From: Bacteroidales bacterium
GTDB taxonomy: Bacteria; Bacteroidota; Bacteroidia; Bacteroidales; UBA932
Direction: 5' to 3'
DNA length: 32,098 bases
Assembly: GCA_017428245.1 (NCBI GenBank)
Contig: JAFRRF010000031.1
Coordinates: 1-32,098 of the forward strand
Below are positions 1 to 6,254 of the stretch, piece by piece. Each line of letters opens with the position of its first letter. Position 1 is the first letter of the stretch. A model generated the notes under the pieces. The model searched no databases and was not told the DNA's origin. It worked only from the letters and a program-made list of their open reading frames with translations. Made by a program: the position numbers and the translations under genes.

Positions 1-495
1 GTAGGCGCGGTTCACGCCGTTGCTCTGGGGCTCGGAAGCCAGGATCACGAGCTTGAGGTTCGTCACCGAGTCAGGAATGCTGTCCAGGGTGAAGGTCATC
101 GCACTGGCGCTGAGGGCGACGGTGGCAGCTGCCGGAGCAGCGACGCCGGTGAGGGCCGGAGGCGTGGTCATGATGCTGCCGCCAGCGGTCACGACCCAGA
201 AGTTCAGGCGGCTAAAGAGGTTGGAGCCGGAGATCTTGGACTTGGTGCCAAGGACCGAGCGGCCCTGTGCGGAGTTCGCAGCTGCATGCCAGGCAAGCAT
301 CTGCTCGTTGGTGAGGTTCTGCCAGGCCTGACTGAGTTGCTTGAACACAGACTTCACCGAGGCCTGATAGCTCGTGCGGGCAGCGCCGCCGTAGCCACGA
401 TTGCGGATGTACTTGCGACCGCGCGTCTTGGCAGCGGTGACACCCTTTGCGGATCCCGACATTTCGTCAAAGGCGATGGAGGGAACGTACTTCAT
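1..495 (-). CDS. Phage-like protein, 3' part beyond window (paralogue of the 2071-3150 product N-terminus)
   Basis: This open frame starts at the ATG at 493-495 (MKYVPSIAFDEMSGSAKGVT) and runs off the left edge without a stop, giving 165 codons. The first ~95 residues align by eye with the N-terminus of the protein at 2071-3150: both have SIAF-x-x-x-SGSA-x-x-VTA, then a basic stretch, then an x-QLS-x-x-Q-x-AW segment and a SVLG/TVLG-x-x-K-I/S-x motif. This SGSA-x-x-VT plus 'A-W-x-x-LT-x-x-Q-x-x-AW' layout resembles small virion-associated proteins seen in many prophages; I recognise the style but not a named family. After residue ~105 the chain becomes Ala/Thr/Val-rich, like the start of a beta-sandwich domain. 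No Shine-Dalgarno is visible; the 44 nt upstream are AT-rich. It is the last gene in view of the leftward group. Function unknown. Confidence 0.7.
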   Translation of the reverse strand, partial: MKYVPSIAFDEMSGSAKGVTAAKTRGRKYIRNRGYGGAARTSYQASVKSVFKQLSQAWQNLTNEQMLAWHAAANSAQGRSVLGTKSKISGSNLFSRLNFWVVTAGGSIMTTPPALTGVAAPAAATVALSASAMTFTLDSIPDSVTNLKLVILASEPQSNGVNRAY

Positions 496-539
496 GGTTG
501 TTTGAGTTTAAGTTGGTGAATAATAGTTGTTTGTTGGTT

Positions 540-1022
540 CTATTTCTTTTTCAGGTAGAGTTTCAGGAGCAGGTAGAGCCCGTACAAGGCCGTCAGGATC
601 ATGGCGGCCACGCCCGCCTTCATCTTGAACTGCTGCCAGAACGTAAGCTGCCGCTCCACTTCCTTGATCTCCGTGACCACGCGGTCCCGGTAGACGATGC
701 TGTCACGATAGACAATCTCTTTCTCCACGGGCACCGGCAACTGGGCGGGCTTGGTCTCCAGCGAGTGGGAGAGGATGCCGGCTGTCACGGTCGCTTGGCT
801 CCTGGCGTAATCGTTCTCGAGCGTCGAGGTGGTGTCCAGCGTCTGGATCTTCTCGACGATTACCGGCAGCTCCACGTAGGCCGTGTCATGGACCGTCACG
901 GTCTCGTATCGGACTTCTACCCGGGTGCTGTCGACCGTATTGGCGAGAGGTCGAGCAGCACCACAAGCGGAAGCTGCTGCGAGGAGCAGAAGGAGAGAAA
1001 AGAGATGGAAGAAGTATTTCAT
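540..1022 (-). CDS. Putative lipoprotein with C-terminal TM helix (unimolecular-spanin topology)
   Basis: The 160-aa product begins with a lysine/phenylalanine start and a hydrophobic signal (residues 1-19) ending in ASA-C20, an acceptable lipobox. The middle (about 30-130) is polar and rich in Val/Thr/Glu/Arg with heptad-like stretches (EIVYRDSIVYRDRVVTEIKE), so it probably forms an extended rod or coiled coil. A single strongly hydrophobic helix lies at about 135-156 and is followed by a basic KKK end. An outer-membrane lipid anchor at one end and an inner-membrane helix at the other is the arrangement of phage u-spanins, which fuse the two membranes in the last step of lysis. Its upstream neighbour (1049-1330) is holin-like, which supports that reading. 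No homology search was possible, and an ordinary envelope lipoprotein carried by a mobile element is the alternative. Confidence 0.65.
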   Translation of the reverse strand: MKYFFHLFSLLLLLAAASACGAARPLANTVDSTRVEVRYETVTVHDTAYVELPVIVEKIQTLDTTSTLENDYARSQATVTAGILSHSLETKPAQLPVPVEKEIVYRDSIVYRDRVVTEIKEVERQLTFWQQFKMKAGVAAMILTALYGLYLLLKLYLKKK

Positions 1023-1048
1023 AGTTTGATTATCCGTTTTACACGTTT

Positions 1049-1330
1049 TTAAACGTTTATATCCGTTTCTACACGGCTATGGTCAGCTGGTATGTCGGCC
1101 TTGTGCCTGAGCTCCGCTTCAAATTTGTTGAACTTGACATCAAAGCTTGTCTTCACCCCGAGAATCGCCCCGGCAAGTACGAGCAGTTCAGAGACGATAC
1201 TGATAGCCGAGTTGGAGATCTCGCCGTGCGGGTGGATCAAGAACAAACACACGCAGGCGATGGCTACGCCGGCCGAGAAGCTGGCAATCGCAAGAGCGCC
1301 CTGGAGCCGGGTGAGTTCGTTTGCTGCCAT
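1049..1330 (-). CDS. Holin-like two-TM protein
   Basis: A small protein of 93 aa from the ATG at 1330; an in-frame ATG at 1348 would add six residues. The inner start is preferred because AAGGAGG lies about 8 nt upstream, the same context as the start at 2056. Two hydrophobic helices (about residues 10-31 and 42-61, counted from the inner start) flank a short polar loop with HPHGE, and the C-terminal third is charged. Size, topology and place beside a spanin-like gene fit a class II holin, which would pore the inner membrane during phage lysis. The outer ATG touches the stop codon of the upstream gene (TAA at 1349-1351), so translation is probably coupled. Not recognised at family level; function inferred from topology and context. 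Confidence 0.6.
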   Translation of the reverse strand: MAANELTRLQGALAIASFSAGVAIACVCLFLIHPHGEISNSAISIVSELLVLAGAILGVKTSFDVKFNKFEAELRHKADIPADHSRVETDINV

Positions 1331-1348
1331 TGTCGTGTCCTCCTTCAT

Positions 1349-2056
1349 TTATCGCACAATAAACAATCGAGTCATCGCTTCTGATGTTTCAGTCTGCGCC
1401 TTGCCATATCTTCCCAGGCATTTCAGCTCAGACCCATTGATCGAGAACCGCAGGTCGTAACTGCCGTAACTCGCTGCCCAGTAGGCGTTGCAGAACATCG
1501 GGATATCCCTGATCGGCCAAGACGGCATCCCGCCCAGGTTGATCGTAAACTGCTCTCCCTCCGTTGCCGTCCGACAGTTGCCCAATTTGAGTGCGAGAAA
1601 GATCCAGCTGTCCGTCACAACACACTGGCTCAGGTAGATGTATATATCCGGAATATCCTCGCTGGTGATGGTGAGCGGCGTCTTGGCCATCAACTGAGGC
1701 TCAAACCTCACCCCCTTGGGTACATAGGCTGAGAAAAAGTCAAAGGAGTTGTAGTATTCGCCCGAGTTGAAGAGCGGCGGCTTCTCCAGCGCAATCGTGT
1801 TCTTGTTCTTGATCCAACTCTTGACAGCCGTGATGTACTTTTCTCCGTTCTTCTCCCCGTGTACATAGACGGCCGTCGGAGCGCTTTTCTCAATCGAAAG
1901 GTCCGGCACATATATCTCCAGTTGCTCAGCCGCCAAGTAACGCGAATTCAGTTGATCGTACGAAAACTTTCCGTTTAGGATCACCATGTCCTCACTCTGG
2001 TAGTCACGGAACTGAATGTTTCCTTGACCGAAATTGAAGCCAGTTGCATTAATCAT
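1349..2056 (-). CDS. Unknown protein of phage-like gene group
   Basis: The 235-aa product has no signal peptide or TM segment. It looks like a soluble, beta-rich protein: many aromatic and alternating hydrophobic residues, with short runs such as IYIYLSQ and FTINLGG. The start at 2056 is preceded by AAAGGAGGACACAGCG, a strong Shine-Dalgarno at normal spacing, almost identical to that of the next gene at 1330. It lies 14 nt downstream of the 2071-3150 gene and directly abuts the holin-like gene, so it is co-transcribed with both. I do not recognise a family. In this setting a structural or host-surface-binding virion component is plausible but unproven. Confidence 0.65.
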   Translation of the reverse strand: MINATGFNFGQGNIQFRDYQSEDMVILNGKFSYDQLNSRYLAAEQLEIYVPDLSIEKSAPTAVYVHGEKNGEKYITAVKSWIKNKNTIALEKPPLFNSGEYYNSFDFFSAYVPKGVRFEPQLMAKTPLTITSEDIPDIYIYLSQCVVTDSWIFLALKLGNCRTATEGEQFTINLGGMPSWPIRDIPMFCNAYWAASYGSYDLRFSINGSELKCLGRYGKAQTETSEAMTRLFIVR

Positions 2057-2070
2057 CGCTGTGTCCTCCT

Positions 2071-3150
2071 TTAATTAGGGGTCGGAACGACCGTGTCAAA
2101 CATCAAAATTTCAGTAAGCGGGCTTGCCTCATGCGCACTCACGCCGAGTCGGAACTCGGGATGCTCAGCCGACAGGCTGTAATACGTATCCACATCCATC
2201 AGTCCTATCCTGTAGAAGGGGTTTGGCCCCATTTCCCGTCCCAGCGGGTAGCACTGCAGGATCGGCATCCTGTCTTTCGTCGAAATGTCCATATGGACAT
2301 ATAGGTTCGACCGCGTGTTCTTCCACTTCATGATGCCCGCGACAGTCGCTACCGTCGACCCGGGCGAAAGCTCGATATCAAACTCGGGCAGGTAGGTTCG
2401 GTCATATTCGTCAGCATACGAAGTCTTGATCCTGTGTCGCGTCGACTGCTCCCCGGTACCAGCGATAGGCAGCACGCCAGCCGGACCGCTGAATCGAGAA
2501 ATAGGTCCCGTAAAGCCCGTCTCGGCATCCAGCCAGTACATTTCAACGAAGTACTTCATCCCATTCTCCGGGTTCGTCCCCTTCACGTCTGCGAAAGCCG
2601 CCGTCAAGTCCAGGTCACCCCAGTCGGCATCCTCCGCAGAACTGATGACTACGGTCTTGCTCCAACCGTTGCTCACGCCGTTGCTCATTGCTCCCGTCAT
2701 CTTGACCACCAGCTTGTAGTTGTCATCAGGCTGCGAGACAGATTCCACGAGCGTCTCCACATTGCTGACATACAGCGCAGCAAACCCGACGCTCGGAATA
2801 CTCTTCAGGGCCGGGGCTTCCCAAAGAATGTCCTGGCCCGCAAGAGCGCGGTTGCAGTTGAGTTTTACGAAGGCGTTGTGCGCGGTCAGCTTGATAGAAT
2901 AGCCAAGAACCGTCTTCGAACGAAGATGATCTGCCAAAGTCTCCCAGGCACGTTGTTGGGAATCGGAGAGCTGCTTGTAAGCCCGGGAGATCTTTGACAG
3001 GGTATTTTTCGAGAGATTCTGTGCAGCGCTGGCCGTGCCCGTCGGCCACGCCCGTACAGAGAGCACCGTGCGGCCCTTGCTATGACGCGCCGTCACATCG
3101 TTGGCGCTGCCAGAAAAGTCATTGAAGGCAATGGAAGGAGAGGCAATCAT
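2071..3150 (-). CDS. Phage-like structural protein, first gene of the group
   Basis: The 359-aa product has an N-terminal domain (about residues 4-95) with SIAF-x-DFSGSA-x-DVTA, a basic patch, and a helical segment ISRAYKQLSDSQQRAWETLAD. The remainder looks like repeated beta-sandwich modules (for example WSKTVVISSAEDADWGDLDL and MKYFVEMYWLDAETGFTGPI), each resembling a fibronectin-III-type or virion decoration fold. No signal peptide is present. The N-terminal domain recurs in the truncated gene at 1-495, so the element carries a duplicated or modular family. The ATG at 3150 lies about 48 nt downstream of the predicted transcription start of the promoter at 3205-3235. It lacks a clear Shine-Dalgarno, which is common in this phylum. 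The precise role is unknown. Confidence 0.68.
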   Translation of the reverse strand: MIASPSIAFNDFSGSANDVTARHSKGRTVLSVRAWPTGTASAAQNLSKNTLSKISRAYKQLSDSQQRAWETLADHLRSKTVLGYSIKLTAHNAFVKLNCNRALAGQDILWEAPALKSIPSVGFAALYVSNVETLVESVSQPDDNYKLVVKMTGAMSNGVSNGWSKTVVISSAEDADWGDLDLTAAFADVKGTNPENGMKYFVEMYWLDAETGFTGPISRFSGPAGVLPIAGTGEQSTRHRIKTSYADEYDRTYLPEFDIELSPGSTVATVAGIMKWKNTRSNLYVHMDISTKDRMPILQCYPLGREMGPNPFYRIGLMDVDTYYSLSAEHPEFRLGVSAHEASPLTEILMFDTVVPTPN

Positions 3151-3204
3151 CGTATGCTACTTTACTTGTTGTCAAAGTTGGTAGCAGCACTCAGATTCCT
3201 GAAA

Positions 3205-3235
3205 CAAATATAGCAAATTAAATCATTGATACAAA
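3205..3235 (-). promoter_or_regulatory. Bacteroidota-type promoter for the phage-like gene group
   Basis: On the minus strand TTTG (3232-3235) is followed by a 19-nt spacer and TATATTTG (3205-3212), a full match to the primary sigma-factor consensus TTTG-N19-TAnnTTTG. Transcription should start near 3198 and read leftward through all five genes of the group. Confidence 0.75.
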
Positions 3236-3324
3236 ATTATTTACGCAGAAAAATGACGCAAATAATCCGGCATACACTCCCTTATACACTATGCCATCCC
3301 AGCATCTTTATCCCATTCTCCTGC

Positions 3325-3405
3325 CACGAAATGATTCTTTCATCCTTGCAATCCATTTCGTGTCCAGCCTACAAGCCTCAACTCGGAACAAGCGACCACG
3401 AAATG
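3325..3405. repeat. Three CACGAAATG / CATTTCGTG copies
   Basis: CACGAAATG occurs at 3325-3333 and 3397-3405, and its reverse complement CATTTCGTG at 3354-3362. The first pair could form a hairpin with a 20-nt loop. A 9-mer three times in 81 nt of otherwise non-repetitive sequence suggests protein-binding sites (recombinase arm sites or a repressor operator), but no function is shown. Confidence 0.45.
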
Positions 3406-3502
3406 CCCCAGACAGCGCAAAACCTCATCTTGTGTCCCGACACGCAGCGCATCTGTCCCAAGCTACCCCGCAGAGGCGCATAGCGTATAGTAGAATAAAA
3501 AA

Positions 3503-3541
3503 GTTCACAAACTCGCATCTTGTGAACGAATTTGTGAACGA
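3503..3541. repeat. GTTCACAA / TTGTGAAC repeat cluster, possible attachment site
   Basis: GTTCACAAA (3503-3511) is the inverse of TTTGTGAAC (3531-3539), and a second TTGTGAAC lies at 3520-3527. TGTGAACGA is also directly repeated at 3521-3529 and 3533-3541. The cluster begins about 35 nt beyond the tRNA-Ser 3' end and faces the phage-like genes, where the core and arm sites of a tyrosine recombinase would lie. The partner att site is not in view. Confidence 0.4.
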
Positions 3542-3574
3542 TTTCTGTAACTGCTTGATTTTCAAGCGAAACGG

Positions 3575-3661
3575 CGGTGAGTGAGGGATTCGAACCCCCG
3601 GTACGGTCACCCGCACACCTGTTTTCGAGGCAGGCTCCTTCAACCACTCGGACAACTCACC
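3575..3661 (-). tRNA. tRNA-Ser (anticodon CGA)
   Basis: An 87-nt class II tRNA. The acceptor stem GGTGAGT pairs with ACTCACC, followed by discriminator G at 3575. The anticodon loop CTCGAAA gives CGA, reading UCG. A long variable arm (GTGTGCGGGTGACCGTACC region) marks it as serine, and the T arm GGGGG-TTCGAAT-CCC is canonical. The bases after the discriminator read CCG, so CCA is not encoded. Base pair 31-39 in the anticodon stem is C-A instead of a Watson-Crick pair (CCTGC/ACAGG). The phage-like region begins beyond its 3' end. Confidence 0.92.
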
Positions 3662-3671
3662 AGTTAAATTC

Positions 3672-3706
3672 AAAAAAGCATGTCGGCGAAAGGGGCCGCC
3701 ATGCTT
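3672..3706 (-). terminator. Hairpin plus T-run between the two tRNA genes
   Basis: On the minus strand AAGCATGGCGGC pairs with GCCG-A-CATGCTT around a short loop and is followed by six Ts, the form of an intrinsic terminator. It lies directly after tRNA-Pro and before tRNA-Ser. tRNA-Ser shows no good promoter of its own in the gap, so partial read-through or a processing hairpin is also possible. Confidence 0.55.
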
Positions 3707-3712
3707 GCTTGG

Positions 3713-3785
3713 TCTGGATGACTGGACTTGAACCAGCGACCTCCTGGTCCCTAACCAGGTGCGCTACCAACTGCGCCACATCCAG
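3713..3785 (-). tRNA. tRNA-Pro (anticodon AGG)
   Basis: A 73-nt cloverleaf with acceptor CTGGATG/CATCCAG, D arm GCGC-AGTTGGTA-GCGC, anticodon arm CCTGG-TTAGGGA-CCAGG, five-base variable loop and T arm GCTGG-TTCAAGT-CCAGT. CCA is encoded (3710-3712). G35, G36, G37, the C1-G72 pair and A73 all agree with proline identity. Base 34 is A, giving AGG, whereas bacterial proline tRNAs normally carry G, U or C there. All stems are fully paired, so this is unlikely to be a degraded gene. Confidence 0.85.
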
Positions 3786-3795
3786 AAGTGGACCG

Positions 3796-3827
3796 CAAAT
3801 GTAGAAATTTTTCCGTATGCGACCAAA
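3796..3827 (-). promoter_or_regulatory. Promoter of tRNA-Pro
   Basis: Minus strand TTTG (3824-3827), 20-nt spacer, TACATTTG (3796-3803): a full match to the Bacteroidota consensus. The expected start near 3790 is about 5 nt before the mature tRNA-Pro 5' end at 3785. Confidence 0.75.
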
Positions 3828-3848
3828 AAAATATCACAGGTTTATTTT

Positions 3849-4631
3849 TTAAACGGCGGAGGCTTTGCCGATGTAGCGGAAAAAGATCCCCGGGAACCAC
3901 TTGTAGAGGAAGCAGGCAATCATCTCTTTTCCTCCCACGAGGACCTGGCGTTTGCCGCGGAGGATGCCGCGGACGCATTTGCGGGCGCAGGCATCGGCGT
4001 CCATTCCGCCGGCCTGGCCGGGATCCATCTTACCGTGGGCCTGGCCGTTGCCTTCCAGGGCGCTCAGGCTGATGGGCGTGTTGATGCGGCCCGGATAGAT
4101 CAGCGTCACGGGCATGCCCATCTCGAGCCGGAGGGCTTCATAGAAGCCTTTGATGGCGTGCTTGGCGGCGCAGTAGGCCGAGCGTTGCGGGAAGCCGAAC
4201 AGGCCGGAGATGGATGAGGTGGCGGCGATGTGGGTGGTTTTGTCCCATTTGCCGGCGGCATACAGCGCCTTGGTCAGATGGACGGGAGCGAAAAAGTCGA
4301 CTTCCATGACCTTGCGGTCGACGTCTTCTGCCGTCTCGACGGCGAGGGAACGCTGGGAGATGCCGGCGTTGAGGACCAGATAGTCGATATGTCTTTCCAG
4401 GGCGGCTGCGAAGGAATCGATGGCGGCATAGTCGGTGGTGTCGGCCTCGACGAGGCGGACCTCCCCGGCACCGAGCGTGCGGCACTCCGACGCCACGGCT
4501 TCCAGCCGCTCCCGGTTCCGGGCCAGCAGCACGAGGTTGGCGCCCATCCGGGCGAATTCCCGGGCGATGGCGGCTCCGATGCCGGAGCTGGCCCCGGTGA
4601 TCAGTACTTGTTTATCCTTGAGATTTTCCAT
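3849..4631 (-). CDS. SDR-family NAD(P)-dependent oxidoreductase
   Basis: A 260-aa classical short-chain dehydrogenase with one Rossmann domain. The cofactor motif TGASSGIG is at residues 12-19, the NAG motif at 88-90, the catalytic serine in TSSISG (139-143), and Tyr153-x3-Lys157 (YCAAK). The helix-4 position that usually carries catalytic Asn reads VD (112). Arg38/Arg40 after strand 2 and no acidic residue there suggest NADPH. The C-terminus ends in a hydrophobic, basic stretch (FLYKWFPGIFFRYIGK) that could touch the membrane, as in DHRS7-type lipid reductases. It is the last gene of a five-gene leftward operon with lipid enzymes, starting 9 nt after the carboxypeptidase stop. A role in reducing a keto-lipid such as 3-ketosphinganine or acyl-DHAP is an inference from context; the substrate is not readable from sequence. 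Confidence 0.88.
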   Translation of the reverse strand: MENLKDKQVLITGASSGIGAAIAREFARMGANLVLLARNRERLEAVASECRTLGAGEVRLVEADTTDYAAIDSFAAALERHIDYLVLNAGISQRSLAVETAEDVDRKVMEVDFFAPVHLTKALYAAGKWDKTTHIAATSSISGLFGFPQRSAYCAAKHAIKGFYEALRLEMGMPVTLIYPGRINTPISLSALEGNGQAHGKMDPGQAGGMDADACARKCVRGILRGKRQVLVGGKEMIACFLYKWFPGIFFRYIGKASAV

Positions 4632-4640
4632 AATTCGTGT

Positions 4641-6251
4641 TTATTGTTTGCCGGCGGTATCGCATCGGATGAGCAGCAGGGCGTCGGCGAGTTCCCCTTT
4701 CGCCGCTTTCCGGGTATAGCGGAAGCGGCCGTCGTGTTCCTGGACGACGGTTCCCTCATAGACCCAGCCGTGGACGCCCGGATCGATCCATTCGCCCGTC
4801 TCGCGGTCGCGCAGATCATATCCTTCCGGTTCGATGCAGTCGCCGGCGACGAAGCGGTAAAGCGCATACCGGCCGGCGGGCAGATTGTCATATTGATAGG
4901 TGACCCGGGCTCCGTCGCGGGTGGCGGTCCAGGCTTCCGTTCCGAGGAAGGAGCGGTCGTCTCCCCGGTACGGTTCCCATCCGGCCTTCATCCGGGCCGG
5001 GGTTTCAACCAGGTAGCGGCCGGGGACGGACCGTCCGAGATACTCGGCTATGGCCTGGAGGGTCCGCTCGCCGAATGCCCGGATATTGTCGTTGTCGGCC
5101 CAGAGGCCGTCGCGGTCAAAGGAGTAGCAGTTATAGGTGGTTTCGATGGTCAGGGCGATGGTATTCTCGCCGAAGCGGTCCCAGATCCAGCCTTCGACAT
5201 AGCGGGGCGCCATATCCGAAAAGTTCATGTCAAGCGGTCGCAGGCAGGGGTTGAGGCTGCTTACCAGTCCGGTGTAGGCCCATAGCTTGCGGAAGAACGA
5301 CGGAATGGTGGTACTGCCCTTGTGCATCCAGAACGTGGCGGATTCGGACAGCTGGGAATGGCTGTTGATCACGAAATCGAACGGCCGTTCGCGGGTCAGT
5401 TCCTCGAGTTTGCGCTTGATGGCGCGCACTTCTACGACGGTGCTGTCGTCACAGTGTCCGAAATTGATTTCCTGGTTCACACCGATGGCGTTGCAGCGGG
5501 AGAGGCCGTTCGCCACACCGTCGGGGTTGGCGAAGGGGAGCACATAGGTGTCGAATTGCCGGCGGAGCGAGCGGGCTTCGGGTGTATCGGCGGTCAGATA
5601 ATCCACCAGGCCGTCCACCAGATAGGAAGAGGGTGATTCCGACGGATGCTGCCGTGCGTGGATCCACAGGCGGGCTTTTTCTCCGGCGGAAACCGACGGG
5701 TCGGTGATGTGCATCAGCTGCAGCGGACGGCCTTCGTGGCTGAAGCCGATGGTGTCGAGCGTCACGTCGGGCCGCGCGGTCCAGGTCTTGATGCGTTCCT
5801 GCAGATAGCTGTAGGTGTAAGGGATATACAGGGCGATGTAAACCGTATCGTGCGTGAAACGCTTGTCGAGCCGGCGCCGCTGCGATTCGGCCAGCGGAAG
5901 ATGGCCCCAGACTTTTCCGTCATAGGAATAGGAAGTCCGGGCCACGCCGTTGTCTTTCTGGGTGAGATAGATTTGTTTGCCCTTGACGCCCGTCATCCGG
6001 AAATAGTACCAGTTCGCACTGGGTTCCAGCGTCGTGTCGATGGGGTTTTCGGGGTCATACTTCCCTTCGATCAGGAAAGAGAGATGCGGAACCGTATCGC
6101 CCGGCGCCACGACGACGCTGACGGAGTCCAGCAGACAGGCGCTTCCGAAAGCACCGCTTTCGAAACCGGCATCGAAACGGACCTGTGCCGGGCAGACGGA
6201 CGTTAGGAAAAGACCGGACAGGAGCAGGAGGGTTTGACAGAATCGTTTCAT
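4641..6251 (-). CDS. Secreted M14-family zinc carboxypeptidase, cytosolic-carboxypeptidase-like
   Basis: A 536-aa protein with a signal peptide (residues 1-22, cut near PAQ/V), so it acts in the periplasm or outside. Residues 25-155 match the N-terminal domain of the CCP/AGBL (M14B-type) peptidases: FESG near the start and a WYYFRM segment at 81-86. The catalytic domain has zinc ligands His202 and Glu205 in ARQHPSES, a third ligand His298 in NSHSQ, and catalytic Glu370 in LTIETTYN. Asn-Pro-Asp-Gly at 242-245 is also typical. A C-terminal beta domain (about 410-530) follows. Known CCPs trim acidic or peptide side chains; the bacterial substrate here is unknown and may be dietary or cell-wall peptides. 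The gene starts 3 nt after the acyltransferase stop and sits in a lipid-enzyme operon, which is an odd setting for a peptidase. Confidence 0.87.
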   Translation of the reverse strand: MKRFCQTLLLLSGLFLTSVCPAQVRFDAGFESGAFGSACLLDSVSVVVAPGDTVPHLSFLIEGKYDPENPIDTTLEPSANWYYFRMTGVKGKQIYLTQKDNGVARTSYSYDGKVWGHLPLAESQRRRLDKRFTHDTVYIALYIPYTYSYLQERIKTWTARPDVTLDTIGFSHEGRPLQLMHITDPSVSAGEKARLWIHARQHPSESPSSYLVDGLVDYLTADTPEARSLRRQFDTYVLPFANPDGVANGLSRCNAIGVNQEINFGHCDDSTVVEVRAIKRKLEELTRERPFDFVINSHSQLSESATFWMHKGSTTIPSFFRKLWAYTGLVSSLNPCLRPLDMNFSDMAPRYVEGWIWDRFGENTIALTIETTYNCYSFDRDGLWADNDNIRAFGERTLQAIAEYLGRSVPGRYLVETPARMKAGWEPYRGDDRSFLGTEAWTATRDGARVTYQYDNLPAGRYALYRFVAGDCIEPEGYDLRDRETGEWIDPGVHGWVYEGTVVQEHDGRFRYTRKAAKGELADALLLIRCDTAGKQ

Positions 6252-6254
6252 CGT

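Larger units (their letters stand above)
3151..3574. other. Gene-free stretch between phage-like genes and tRNA-Ser
   Basis: I see no credible gene in these 424 nt; the short open frames have low-complexity composition and no plausible starts. It holds the leftward promoter at 3205-3235, three copies of CACGAAATG or its complement (3325, 3354, 3397), and an inverted/direct repeat cluster built on TTGTGAAC (3503-3541) just beyond the 3' end of tRNA-Ser. The position and repeats would suit an attachment end of an integrated element. No integrase gene lies in the window. Confidence 0.5.

Noticed and set aside
3226-3483. 85-aa plus-strand frame in the gene-free stretch
   Set aside because: No promoter or ribosome site and a random-looking Ser/Pro/Cys-rich product.
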